From NCBI GenBank assembly GCA_964516765.1, contig CAZEWZ010000029.1, positions 1-16,563 on the forward strand: a DNA stretch of 16,563 nucleotides. The letters run 5' to 3'. The position numbers were made by a program, and so were the translations under genes. Position 1 is the stretch's first letter. Each line of letters starts with the position of its first letter. The notes beneath the pieces are model-generated. The model saw only the letters and a program-made list of their open reading frames with translations, had not been told where the DNA came from and did no database searches. Shown in pieces: positions 6,308-15,376 of the stretch. Source of the stretch: CAZEWZ01 sp964516765. GTDB taxonomy: Bacteria > Bacteroidota > Bacteroidia > Flavobacteriales > UBA7430.

Positions 6308-9300
6308 ATGAAAAGTCTAGTAAATTATTTTATTAAATACCCCATTCTTGGGAATTTACTCATGCTGCTCATTCTTATTTTTGGAACTATGGGAATGGTT
6401 AACATTCGAAGCACTTTTTTTCCTCAAGCACCCATTAGAAATATTAGTATTCAGGTTATTTATCCGAATGCGTCGCCTGAAGAGATAGAAGAATCAGTTG
6501 TGCTTAAAATTGAAGATAAACTCAGGGGTGTTACCGGGATTGAACGCGTAACCTCCATATCTAGTGAAAATTTAGGCTCCCTGGATGTAGAAATCAGACA
6601 AAATGCAGATATAGAGCAAGTACTTCAGGATGTTAAAAATTATGTCGATCAAATCAATTCCTTCCCATTGGGATTAGAGTCCATAAATGTCTACAAACTT
6701 GAGGTAGTTAATACTGCAGTCAGTTTTGCAATAAAGGGTTCAGATGATCTTAGAGAATTGAAAACTGTTGCTACCCGTATCGAAAGGGATTTATTAAGTA
6801 CGCAAGGGATTAGTAAAGTCTCTCTTTCTGGATTTCCCGATGAAGAAATTTCAATTGAGTTTAAAGAAGACAAGTTGCGTGCCTATGGAATCAGCTTAGA
6901 ACAAGTCCTAAAACGGATTCAATCAACGAATATAGAAGCTACCGGAGGAACGATTAAAGGTAGCCAAGAAGAACTTAAAATTCGAATAAAAAATAAATCT
7001 TATTTCGCAAAAGATTTAAAAGAAATCTATGTGATTTCTTCATTAGATGGTAGTCTCGTTAAGTTATCAGAAATTGCAGAAGTAAAAGATAAATGGGCAG
7101 AAGCTCCCGATCGAAACTACTTAAACGGCTCTCCTTCTGTCGCTATAGATATTAAATACACAAATGATGAAGATTTATTGAGTATTGTTCAAAATGTGAG
7201 ACGGTATACAGAAGGTTTCAATGAACAAAATGAATCCTTAGAGATCATAATCATTAACGACCAGTCTAAAGTGGTGCAAGAACGTATTGATATGCTCACA
7301 AGTAACGGAATACTCGGTTTTTTTATCGTATTGATTTTGTTGGCCATTTTTCTTCATTATCGCTTGGCTTTTTGGGTGGCTTTGTCCATCCCTATTTCAT
7401 TTGCGGGAATGTTCATCCTAGCCACATTTTTTGATGTTACACTCAATGTAATCTCCCTTTTTGGGATGATTACCGTGATTGGAATTTTAGTGGACGACGG
7501 TGTCATCGTTAGTGAGAATATTTACCGTCATTTTGAAATGGGAAAAGGAAGGATTCGTTCTGCTATTGACGGGACTTTAGAGGTAGTTCCAGCTGTATTT
7601 TCTGCAATTTTAACTACGATTATTGTATTTTCTACTTTCTTCTTTATTGAGGGCCGTTTGGGAGATTTCTTTGGCCAGATGGCCTTCATTGTCATTGCCA
7701 CTCTTATTTTTTCTCTTGTGGAAGGAATTCTAATTCTACCCGCCCATGTTGCTCATTCGAAAGCATTAGATCGAAATATTAAACCCAACCGTTTGATGGT
7801 TTTTTTCTCCAATTTTATGGAGGGCATAAAAAACAAGTTTTATCTTCCTATTTTAACCTTCAGTCTGAAAAATGCAGCTTTTGCTTTGTCTGTTCCCATC
7901 GGTTTATTTATTATAACTATAGGGGCTATGAGTGGAGGAATAATTAGCAGTACTTTTTTTCCTTCCATAGAACAAGACAACATAGTCATCAATCTTAAAA
8001 TGCCTGCGGGAACCAGTGAGAATATTACCAAAGAGAATTTAGACAAAATTGAGATTGCTATTTGGGAGACTAACGAGTATTTTAAGACCCGGCAAAACCA
8101 TGGCAAAGACTTAATCCTTTCTGCTGATAAAAGAATTGGGCCTGTAGCTGGTCATATGGGGTCTATTAAGATGGAGTTGCTCGGAGGTGAGGAACGGGTT
8201 GTTAAACAGTTAGAAGTATCTAATTATATACGCCAATTGGTAGGAGAAATTGCAGGAGCTGAAGAGTTTTCATTTGGATCTGGGAGTCCTTTTGGGAAGC
8301 CTATCTCTGTCGCTCTCCGCGGAGACGATATGGAGGATTTGCGAGAGATAGTTCAAGAACTGACTATAGAAATGAAAAACTTATCAGATTTGAGTGATAT
8401 CACCGACAGCGACCTAGAAGGTGCCAAAGAAGTTCGTGTAGAATTAAAAGAAAAAGCTTATTTACTCGGTTTTACAGAAAGAACAATTATCTCCCAAATT
8501 CGTCAAGGGTTCTATGGGGGTGAAGTACAACGTGTTCAAAGAGGACTCGATGAAATTAGAGTTTGGGTTCGGTATGATTTAGATCAACGCAGTTCTATAA
8601 AACAACTCAAAGATATAGAAATGTTGAGTAATTCTGGAGATCGATTTTTGCTTTCTGATTTGGTATATTTTTCCATAATTAGAGGAAATTTAGGAATTAA
8701 TCATACTGATGGAAAACGTGAAATTATAGTAGAATCTAATTTATCCAATTCCGAGGTATCTACCTCAGATATTGTAGCCAATTTGTCAGAAGAAATTCTT
8801 CCAAGACTTCTTGCTGGAAAACCTAATATTGAATTTTCTTTTGAAGGTCAAGGCCGTCAACAAGCAAAATCTCAAGCGTCTATTGCAAAAGTGTTCCCGA
8901 TTATACTTTTATTAATGATTGCTGTGATAATTTGTACTTTTAGGTCTATCTCGCAAACCTTAATTGTTGTTTTATTGATTCCTTTTGGTTTCATAGGAGT
9001 AGCTTGGGGGCATTATCTTCATGGGATGCAAGTGAGTCTTTTTAGTATGTTAGGCACCATCGCACTTATCGGTATATTGATTAATGATTCTCTAGTGTTT
9101 GTAAGTGCTTTTAATCACAATATTAAGAATAGAATCCCTTACAATGAAGCTCTCATGGGTGCCGCTATGAGTCGTTTTAGACCTATTTTATTGACCTCGA
9201 TTACTACAATAGCCGGTTTAGCACCTCTCATTTTAGAAAAAAGTTTTCAAGCTCAGTTTCTCATACCAATGGCTTTATCTATTGCTTATGGTTTGGCGTT

Positions 9301-9469
9301 TGCCACTTTAGTAATTCTTATTTTACTTCCTGTATTACTACAAACTAGTAATCAAGTCAAATCTTTTGCGCATTGGTGGTGGAATAACAAAAGTCCTTGT
9401 CCAGAGCATTTAGAACCTGCATTTAAAGAGTTGAAGTATGAAAATTCAGAAGATTTTGAATCCAATTAA
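6308..9469 (+). CDS. RND efflux pump inner-membrane permease (AcrB/HAE-like)
   Basis: At 1053 residues it matches the usual AcrB-family length. TM1 is at about residues 12-33 (LGNLLMLLILIFGTMGMVNI). It is followed by the first porter domain, a membrane block with the TM4 motif VIGILVDDGVIVSEN (Asp396 and Asp397 for proton relay), a second porter domain, and a final membrane block. The TM10 region reads IALIGILINDSLVF, with Ile925 where AcrB has its essential Lys940, then Asn926-Asp927. This is a known variation among divergent RND permeases and suggests a different proton-coupling network. The pump would use proton-motive force to export hydrophobic or amphiphilic compounds through the adaptor and TolC partners encoded on either side. 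The GTGGA before ATG 6308 and the 4-base gap indicate translational coupling. Confidence 0.93.
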   Translation: MKSLVNYFIKYPILGNLLMLLILIFGTMGMVNIRSTFFPQAPIRNISIQVIYPNASPEEIEESVVLKIEDKLRGVTGIERVTSISSENLGSLDVEIRQNADIEQVLQDVKNYVDQINSFPLGLESINVYKLEVVNTAVSFAIKGSDDLRELKTVATRIERDLLSTQGISKVSLSGFPDEEISIEFKEDKLRAYGISLEQVLKRIQSTNIEATGGTIKGSQEELKIRIKNKSYFAKDLKEIYVISSLDGSLVKLSEIAEVKDKWAEAPDRNYLNGSPSVAIDIKYTNDEDLLSIVQNVRRYTEGFNEQNESLEIIIINDQSKVVQERIDMLTSNGILGFFIVLILLAIFLHYRLAFWVALSIPISFAGMFILATFFDVTLNVISLFGMITVIGILVDDGVIVSENIYRHFEMGKGRIRSAIDGTLEVVPAVFSAILTTIIVFSTFFFIEGRLGDFFGQMAFIVIATLIFSLVEGILILPAHVAHSKALDRNIKPNRLMVFFSNFMEGIKNKFYLPILTFSLKNAAFALSVPIGLFIITIGAMSGGIISSTFFPSIEQDNIVINLKMPAGTSENITKENLDKIEIAIWETNEYFKTRQNHGKDLILSADKRIGPVAGHMGSIKMELLGGEERVVKQLEVSNYIRQLVGEIAGAEEFSFGSGSPFGKPISVALRGDDMEDLREIVQELTIEMKNLSDLSDITDSDLEGAKEVRVELKEKAYLLGFTERTIISQIRQGFYGGEVQRVQRGLDEIRVWVRYDLDQRSSIKQLKDIEMLSNSGDRFLLSDLVYFSIIRGNLGINHTDGKREIIVESNLSNSEVSTSDIVANLSEEILPRLLAGKPNIEFSFEGQGRQQAKSQASIAKVFPIILLLMIAVIICTFRSISQTLIVVLLIPFGFIGVAWGHYLHGMQVSLFSMLGTIALIGILINDSLVFVSAFNHNIKNRIPYNEALMGAAMSRFRPILLTSITTIAGLAPLILEKSFQAQFLIPMALSIAYGLAFATLVILILLPVLLQTSNQVKSFAHWWWNNKSPCPEHLEPAFKELKYENSEDFESN

Positions 9470-9494
9470 GGGACCTAATGAATCCATTACACAA

Positions 9495-10808
9495 ATGAAA
9501 AAATCGTACTTACATATACTTTTGTTCTTTTTGGGAAGTTTTGCGCCACTTTATGCACAAATGTCTTTAGAAGATGCTCTAGAAATTGCTCTTGATCAAA
9601 ATCTTAAGCTTAAAATTTCTACAAATAAAGTGTCTGCTGTTCAGAATACTGCCACTTTTGGTCAGGCAGGGTTATTACCCTATGTTAGTGCCACAGGAAG
9701 TTCCGATTATGGAAATAATAGTACTCAAATCGAATTTGCTGGAGATCAAGACCCCCTTAATGCGTCCAGTGCACAATCTTTAAATCTATTTACCAGCCTT
9801 TCTGCCACTTACACTCTTTTTTCCGGTGGAGCAAAGATTAATCTATTTAGAAAATTACGGATGGACGCTGATCTTAGTTCTCTAAAAAATAGACTAGATA
9901 TTGAGTCCACTATTCTGTCGGTAGTATCAGCATATTCAAACGTATTAAGAGCTAAAGATAATTATCAAGCTTTGTTTGAAAGTATGAATCTTTCTCTAGA
10001 AAGAGTCTGTATGGCTAAAAAACAAAAAGAATTTAGTGGTGCAGGTCGATCAGTGCTTTTGAATGCAGAAGTAGATTTAAATCAAGACAGTGTTGCAAGC
10101 GTTCAAGCACTTCAGGCGCTTAAAGCAGCTGAAATTTCGTTCAATAAGTTATTGAATAGAGATCTAACTTATGAAGTTTCTCTTCAGAATCTTCCATTTC
10201 TATTCTCTGAAATTTCGGATTATGCAGTGCTAAAACAGACTATGTTACAGCAGAATGCAGAGGTTTTAACTGCTAGACTCAATGTCCAAAATTCGATACT
10301 ATCATTAAAAATATCTAAGTCCTCATACCTACCTCAACTCAACCTTACTGGTTCTTATAATTTTGTCCGCTCAGAGACTGAAGGGAATTTCTTGACTTTA
10401 AACCAAAGCAAGGGTTTAGGAGTTCTATTTTCAGTTAGTTTGCCCATATATTCTGGAGGAACTAGAAACGCCTCCCTGAAAAATGCCAAACTTGATCTTT
10501 TAAATAATGAATGGGAGCTTAGAGAAACTTCCTTGTCCATGGAAGCAAATCTATTGAAGGCTTTTTCTGAATTTGAGAAAGCCCAACTGATAGTATTAAT
10601 GGAAGAGAAAAACATTATACTTAATAAAGAGAATCTGGAATATGCTAAAAAATATTTTGTTGCCGGTATTTTATCTAGCAATGAATATAGACGTGCTCAA
10701 ATCAACTTACTTTTAGTTAAGAACAATCTTAACAATGCTCGGTATAATCTTGTTTTGTCAGAAATGGAAGTTCTTCGATTGACAGGAAACCTTATCAATA
10801 GATTCTAG
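9495..10808 (+). CDS. TolC-family outer-membrane efflux channel
   Basis: The 437-residue product begins with a signal peptide (MKKSYLHILLFFLGSFAPLYAQ), followed by MSLEDALEIALDQN, the usual first helix of TolC/OEP proteins. Two OEP repeats are visible. The first runs about 25-215, with TLFSGGAKINLFRK preceding the long helices. The second runs about 225-435, with LPIYSGGTRNASLKNAKLDL and a closing coiled-coil region ending near RLTGNLI. It forms the trimeric duct through the outer membrane for the pump encoded upstream. I chose ATG 9495 rather than the upstream in-frame ATG at 9438, because the latter lies inside the permease gene and would put 19 polar residues before the signal peptide. It converges with the minus-strand hydrolase gene, with a 15-base gap and no clear terminator. 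Confidence 0.92.
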   Translation: MKKSYLHILLFFLGSFAPLYAQMSLEDALEIALDQNLKLKISTNKVSAVQNTATFGQAGLLPYVSATGSSDYGNNSTQIEFAGDQDPLNASSAQSLNLFTSLSATYTLFSGGAKINLFRKLRMDADLSSLKNRLDIESTILSVVSAYSNVLRAKDNYQALFESMNLSLERVCMAKKQKEFSGAGRSVLLNAEVDLNQDSVASVQALQALKAAEISFNKLLNRDLTYEVSLQNLPFLFSEISDYAVLKQTMLQQNAEVLTARLNVQNSILSLKISKSSYLPQLNLTGSYNFVRSETEGNFLTLNQSKGLGVLFSVSLPIYSGGTRNASLKNAKLDLLNNEWELRETSLSMEANLLKAFSEFEKAQLIVLMEEKNIILNKENLEYAKKYFVAGILSSNEYRRAQINLLLVKNNLNNARYNLVLSEMEVLRLTGNLINRF

Positions 10809-10823
10809 TTGTCTCTTTTATCT

Positions 10824-11990
10824 TTATCTTATTTCCTTTATATCTGGATTAATGACAATTTTTTTGTTGAAGATTTTTCCTTTGTTAGAATAAGAGAGAT
10901 TGTAAATGCCGTTTTGCAGTATAGAGGTATTAATCATGAATGAATTTTCTGTTATCTTTTTTTCCATTAATTTATATCCCATTAAATTGAATATGCTGAG
11001 CGTTCCCCCAAGATTTTTTTCAGCCAAAGTCAATGTAAATATCTCGCTTGCAGGGTTTGGAAATAATCCGAAGACTTCTTTTTCTCTGTTCTGTTCGATA
11101 TTGAGCTCTCCACAAGAACTCTGATATGAAATCTTTGAATTACTCAACAAAGATTCTATAAGTACCTGTAATGTTTCTTGAGATTCGTATAACACATAAT
11201 TTAAATAGTCTTTGACTAAACGCAGTGTGATTTCGTGCTGTTCATTTCGATTAATTTCTGCTTCCCCACAGAATAATTCACCTAGATTACAACTAATATT
11301 ATCTTCTGCAAAATAACAGTGTCTTCCATCAGTAATTGTAATATGTGTTTTGCATGGGCTTGCCAATGCCTCAAAGATAGGAGATTGATGGATGTTTGAT
11401 GGAGCCACACAATCATCAGAACCAGAAAAAACAAGTGTGGGTGTAGAAATATTTTCTGCTGCACTGACTGCGGAGGGGGTCGTTTCTGCTGCTGCAAAGT
11501 TAATTAACGCATGAATATTTTCGTTGTTTTTTGCAGCTAAAAAAGAAGCTCCTCCTCCCATAGAATGACCCATAAGTACAGTTTTTTCTGACAAAGCTCC
11601 AAAATAAAATGAATTGCTGTTCGTATTCATAGACTGCATTTCTTGGGCAATAAATTTAATATCTTCCCCAAAATTTTCATGGCTAGGCGTAAGACTCATC
11701 TCTGTTGTTGGAAAACATAGAATATATCCTTCGGGTACCAAACTGGTCCAGAAGTTTTCATAAGCCATCCAGTCCATTAGAAAACCATGACCAAAAATCA
11801 GCACAGGGAAGTTTCCCTCATTTATATGATTATCTTTTTCTGCAGGATAATAAATTTCGACTGTAACCATTCGATCTCTATTTGTGTCATAAAGCTCTAA
11901 GGATTGCTGACCTATAAATAAGTTTTGAGCATCTAGGTAATTTACTGCACAGAAAAATGCCAGACATATTGTGAAAAAATATTTATTCAT
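10824..11990 (-). CDS. T9SS-secreted alpha/beta hydrolase, polyesterase/dienelactone-hydrolase-like
   Basis: The 388-residue protein has a signal peptide (MNKYFFTICLAFFCAVNYLDAQ) and an alpha/beta hydrolase core at about residues 25-270. VLIFGHGF forms the oxyanion loop, the nucleophile is Ser143 in GHSMGGGASF, the acid is Asp192 or Asp193 in FSGSDDCVAPS, and the base is His224 in DGRHCYFAED. The GHSMGGG motif and paired cysteines resemble cutinase/PET-hydrolase-like and chlorophyllase-like dienelactone hydrolases. A T9SS type A sorting domain (about 308-380, FPNPASE, FNLMGY, NGIYNLSYS) predicts secretion to the surface or medium. It is likely the last gene of the minus-strand operon, 42 bases after the GH26-like gene, which may point to removing ester groups from a polysaccharide. 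A stand-alone esterase or polyesterase is equally possible. Confidence 0.87.
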   Translation of the reverse strand: MNKYFFTICLAFFCAVNYLDAQNLFIGQQSLELYDTNRDRMVTVEIYYPAEKDNHINEGNFPVLIFGHGFLMDWMAYENFWTSLVPEGYILCFPTTEMSLTPSHENFGEDIKFIAQEMQSMNTNSNSFYFGALSEKTVLMGHSMGGGASFLAAKNNENIHALINFAAAETTPSAVSAAENISTPTLVFSGSDDCVAPSNIHQSPIFEALASPCKTHITITDGRHCYFAEDNISCNLGELFCGEAEINRNEQHEITLRLVKDYLNYVLYESQETLQVLIESLLSNSKISYQSSCGELNIEQNREKEVFGLFPNPASEIFTLTLAEKNLGGTLSIFNLMGYKLMEKKITENSFMINTSILQNGIYNLSYSNKGKIFNKKIVINPDIKEIR

Positions 11991-12032
11991 TTTTAGTCTT
12001 TTTTATTTACTGATATCGATTTTAAATTTCAG

Positions 12033-13082
12033 TTATTTAAAGTAAGGGTCTTTAAGTCCATTTTTGAATTTCTTAAGTGCTTCAGGACTTGAATCCACTC
12101 GCCAATTTAATTCCTTGTTAATGTGAAACCAGGTGAGCAATTTGATTCGAGGATATTCAAATTTAATCTTATTAAGGGCATCCTTAATCCACAAGGCTTT
12201 ATTTTGATTATTAAAATCAAATTCTGGAGAGCCAAATTCGGCTATCATAATCGGTTGTGGTCCTAATCTGCTGCACGAATCGTAAAGGGCTCTAAAACAA
12301 TTATCAAAATCTCGGAAAGGTCTAGAGCCACCCCATGGGTCTTTGGGATACCAATTGTATGCATCCATCCCAATCCAATCAACATATTCCTCTCCCGGCC
12401 AATACTTTTCAATATTATTCCAAGCCTCTCCGGGTAGATCAATACTGGGTCCGTGAGGGTTCCATATCCATTTGACATTGTTAGCTCCTATTTCTCTAAA
12501 TTTATCTACAACATATTTCCATACGGCGACTACTTTTTCCGGCCCACCCATTTTGCCTCCATTTTTATTTCCACTCCACAAATACCAATTTCCATTAAAT
12601 TCGTGAAGAAATCGAATCCAAATTTCGCTTTTCTGGGCTTTAGCTTTTTCAGCAAAACGAGTAAGATAAATGTCGTGATTTCCTTGTAATATTTGATTTA
12701 TAAGTCCATAGTTTTTATCTAGTGGCATTGTGTTGTAGGCCACCGAGTCTGGAAAAAATAACTCCCAGGTTAAATGCGGGATACGATCTTGTTTTTTTAG
12801 TTCATTACAGGCTTCTGAAGGGAATTCTTCACCAAAAGTGGGGTACCACATGATTGAGGTTAATTTGTGGTCTATGAGTTCTTCAAATTCTTGAATTAAT
12901 TGGTTTGCATTGCTAGGGTAATACCTACCGTTTTCCTGGAATATATATGAACTAACTTTACATCCTTCCCAGTTTCCTTCTGTCTTTTTCTCAATAATTG
13001 ATACTTGATTATTAGCTTCTTGTGTTCCACATCCTTGACCAATTGACATTCCCAGGAAAATGAATAAATAAGCGTTTTTCAT
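12033..13082 (-). CDS. Glycoside hydrolase family 26-like lipoprotein (mannanase/beta-glucanase type)
   Basis: The 349-residue protein looks like a (beta/alpha)8 retaining endo-hydrolase of GH26. The candidate acid/base is Glu161 in IRFLHEFNGNWYLWS, the characteristic HExNGxW motif, and the candidate nucleophile is Glu282 in IMIAEFGSPE. GMDAYNWYP and WIWNPHGP match conserved GH26 strands. The N-terminus (MKNAYLFIFLGMSIGQGC) looks like a lipoprotein signal with Cys18 as the lipidated residue, though GQGC is a weak lipobox. GH26 includes beta-mannanases, beta-1,3-xylanases and mixed-linkage beta-glucanases, and sequence alone does not settle the substrate. Its start lies 4 bases after the GH3 stop, so the two are almost certainly co-transcribed. 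Its company (GH3, GH16) favours a beta-glucan or mixed hemicellulose target. Confidence 0.85.
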   Translation of the reverse strand: MKNAYLFIFLGMSIGQGCGTQEANNQVSIIEKKTEGNWEGCKVSSYIFQENGRYYPSNANQLIQEFEELIDHKLTSIMWYPTFGEEFPSEACNELKKQDRIPHLTWELFFPDSVAYNTMPLDKNYGLINQILQGNHDIYLTRFAEKAKAQKSEIWIRFLHEFNGNWYLWSGNKNGGKMGGPEKVVAVWKYVVDKFREIGANNVKWIWNPHGPSIDLPGEAWNNIEKYWPGEEYVDWIGMDAYNWYPKDPWGGSRPFRDFDNCFRALYDSCSRLGPQPIMIAEFGSPEFDFNNQNKALWIKDALNKIKFEYPRIKLLTWFHINKELNWRVDSSPEALKKFKNGLKDPYFK

Positions 13083-13086
13083 AAGT

Positions 13087-15366
13087 TTAATGTAAGATAA
13101 ATTTCTGTTTAAGTATTTGGTTCTGAAGGTCTCCCGTTGTTAATGTAAAAGAACCTACTTCTGTTTTCCATTTATTTTTGGCATCGATAAAGCCCAGATC
13201 TTCGGAAGAGATTGTGAATATAATTTCTTTGGATTCTCCTGGGTTAAAATAAACTTTTTCAAATCGAATAAGTCTCTCAAAATCTGGATCTATGCTAGCA
13301 TAATCATCTCTTATATATAATTGAACTACCTCTTTTCCGGGTATGGAACTTTGATTGGATATTTTTATACGAATATTTAAACTGTCATTTATGGATATTT
13401 CTTGTTTTTCAATGCCTAAACTTTCATATTTAAATTCAGCATAACTTAGGCCAAATCCAAAGGGCCATTGGGGGTCATAATCCGAATATCCCCCATAATT
13501 ATCCGATCTATCACTCACACTATGAATATAGGGCATGGGGCTAGCGGCATGTTTTTGGTACGTAAATGGAAGTTTACCCGATGGATTTATATCACCAAAG
13601 AGTACTTCCGCGATTGCGTCTCCCCCTTCGTGACCTGGATAATAAGCCATGATAATTCCATCCACTAATGGCTCGATGTCGGAAATAATCCGCGAACGGC
13701 CTTCTAGTAATAAAAGAATAATGGGCTTTCCGGTTTTATGCATTGCTTTTACCAAATTTCTTTGTGCTTCTGGTAGCAGTAATTCTTTAATATCACTGGG
13801 TCTTTCAGTTGCTAGTTCTTCGCCCAAGCAAACCACAATATAATCTACTCTTTCTGCTTGTCGAATAGCCTCTTTTATATTGAGTTCTTGGTGAAAATTA
13901 CTTCCTTCAATAAATTGGGTTTTTCGAAGTCCATTTTTATTTTGAATAGCTTCAAAAATGGTATTTTTTTCTTCGTCATTGTATTGGGGGTCTTGTCCAC
14001 TCCAGCTTCTTGTCCAGGGTCCATTTAGATAATTAAGAGAATTCCCAGCCATGCCAGTTACTAATATTTTTTTTCCTTTTTTTAAGGGCAGTATTTGCTT
14101 ATTTTTTAGTAATGTAAGAGCCTCTGAAGCTGCTTTTCTACTTTCCATAGAAAATTTCTCGCTGCCAAAATCTGGGTAATCTTTAAAGTGAGTATTAGGT
14201 TTTTCAAATAAGCCTAATTCCTCTTTAAATCTCAATATTCTCTCAACTGCATCATCAATTCTCGATGGAGCTATTTCTCCTTCTTGTACCAACTCAACTA
14301 CGTATTTTGCAAAACTTGCATCATATGGAACCATACAAAGATCAATCCCAGCATTCACCATTTGTTTGACGGCCTGTTTATGATTTTCTGCAGTTTTATG
14401 GAATTCAGATAAGAATTGCATATCGCCCCAATCGGATATTGTTAAGCCCTCGAACCCTAATTCCTCTTTTAAAAGTTCGGTAATTAAAAAATGGTTTACA
14501 TGGCTTGGAATTCCATTTACCAATCCTGAACTAATCATTACACTCATTGCTCCTTCTCGCAGTGCCTCCTCGAAAGGAGGAAGATAATATTGACGCAGGT
14601 ATCTTTCAGGAATCATTGCATTTTTTCGGTCTTTGCCATAGAGAGGGGATCCATATCCAATCAGGTGTTTTAAACAGATGGCAGTTTTATTCCATGCAGA
14701 CATATCTTTGCCCTGAGAACCTTGAATAAATGCCTTCCCCATCATTGAAGTTAGATAGGGGTCTTCACCAAAAGTTTCATAAATCCTTCCCCATTGCCCT
14801 TGCCAACTAATATCTATGACAGGCGCAAAATTCCATGCAGTATTGGAGGCTCTAAGTTCGTATGCTGTAATTTCTCCCATTTTTTTCATCAAATTTGGAT
14901 TCCATGTCGCAGCCATTGCAATTTGATGAGGAAAAATTGTTGATTTCTCTGTATAATGTGCTCCATGCACTCCATCAGTTGCATACACAATTGGAATTCC
15001 CAGTCGAGTTTTATTTACTGCAAAATCTTGAATTTGTTTGATTAGATGATAATATTCATTTCTAGACGGAGGGTAATTACCTTTGCCTATAAAGGATCCA
15101 ATATGATCTTCTAAAAGTGCCTTTTTAAGTTTTACTGTGTCTAGAATTAGCGTGTCTACTTTATCCCAATATCCTTTTTGAATACAAAGAGCCGGAATTC
15201 CTAATTGTGTCATTTGGCCCGCTTTTTCCTCCAAAGTCATTTGTGATATCAAATCCGCCACCCTCTTTTTTTGCTCGATATTTTCTGGATATTTTCTATT
15301 TGAGAGTTGGCAGGCACTGAACAGAAAACTAAAAATTAGAATACTACTTGCTTTGATTTTAATCAT
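13087..15366 (-). CDS. Glycoside hydrolase family 3 beta-glucosidase-like lipoprotein
   Basis: The 759-residue protein has the full length of BglX-type GH3 enzymes. It begins with a lipoprotein signal ending LFSAC (Cys19). The N-terminal TIM-barrel domain contains MTLEEKAGQM, the KH pair in CLKHLIGYG (Lys233, His234), and the nucleophile Asp312 in GLTISDWGDM. The alpha/beta sandwich domain (about 410-630) contains LGEELATERPSDI, where Glu521 is the best acid/base candidate. A fibronectin III-like C-terminal domain starts near WPFGFGLSYAEFKY. It would remove terminal glucose from beta-linked oligosaccharides at the membrane or in the periplasm. It sits 10 bases after the GH16 gene, an arrangement that fits laminarin use: GH16 cuts internally and GH3 finishes the products. 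Xylosidase or other glycosidase activity cannot be excluded. Confidence 0.93.
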   Translation of the reverse strand: MIKIKASSILIFSFLFSACQLSNRKYPENIEQKKRVADLISQMTLEEKAGQMTQLGIPALCIQKGYWDKVDTLILDTVKLKKALLEDHIGSFIGKGNYPPSRNEYYHLIKQIQDFAVNKTRLGIPIVYATDGVHGAHYTEKSTIFPHQIAMAATWNPNLMKKMGEITAYELRASNTAWNFAPVIDISWQGQWGRIYETFGEDPYLTSMMGKAFIQGSQGKDMSAWNKTAICLKHLIGYGSPLYGKDRKNAMIPERYLRQYYLPPFEEALREGAMSVMISSGLVNGIPSHVNHFLITELLKEELGFEGLTISDWGDMQFLSEFHKTAENHKQAVKQMVNAGIDLCMVPYDASFAKYVVELVQEGEIAPSRIDDAVERILRFKEELGLFEKPNTHFKDYPDFGSEKFSMESRKAASEALTLLKNKQILPLKKGKKILVTGMAGNSLNYLNGPWTRSWSGQDPQYNDEEKNTIFEAIQNKNGLRKTQFIEGSNFHQELNIKEAIRQAERVDYIVVCLGEELATERPSDIKELLLPEAQRNLVKAMHKTGKPIILLLLEGRSRIISDIEPLVDGIIMAYYPGHEGGDAIAEVLFGDINPSGKLPFTYQKHAASPMPYIHSVSDRSDNYGGYSDYDPQWPFGFGLSYAEFKYESLGIEKQEISINDSLNIRIKISNQSSIPGKEVVQLYIRDDYASIDPDFERLIRFEKVYFNPGESKEIIFTISSEDLGFIDAKNKWKTEVGSFTLTTGDLQNQILKQKFILH

Positions 15367-15376
15367 GAGCTTTCAT

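Noticed and set aside
9438..9494. In-frame ATG at 9438 as the start of the TolC-family gene
   Set aside because: It lies inside the permease gene and would add 19 polar residues before a clear signal peptide that begins at ATG 9495.
10355..10681. Antisense open frame of 108 codons opposite the TolC-family gene
   Set aside because: Ser/Leu-rich, no recognisable domain, and fully overlapped by a convincing gene on the other strand.
10809..10823. Bidirectional terminator between the convergent operons
   Set aside because: The 15-base gap is pyrimidine-rich on the plus strand but forms no stem that I can see.
12009..12033. ACTGA/TCAGT inverted arms between the GH26-like and hydrolase genes
   Set aside because: Only 5 bp with a 15-base AT-rich loop and no following T tract in the direction of transcription; likely chance.
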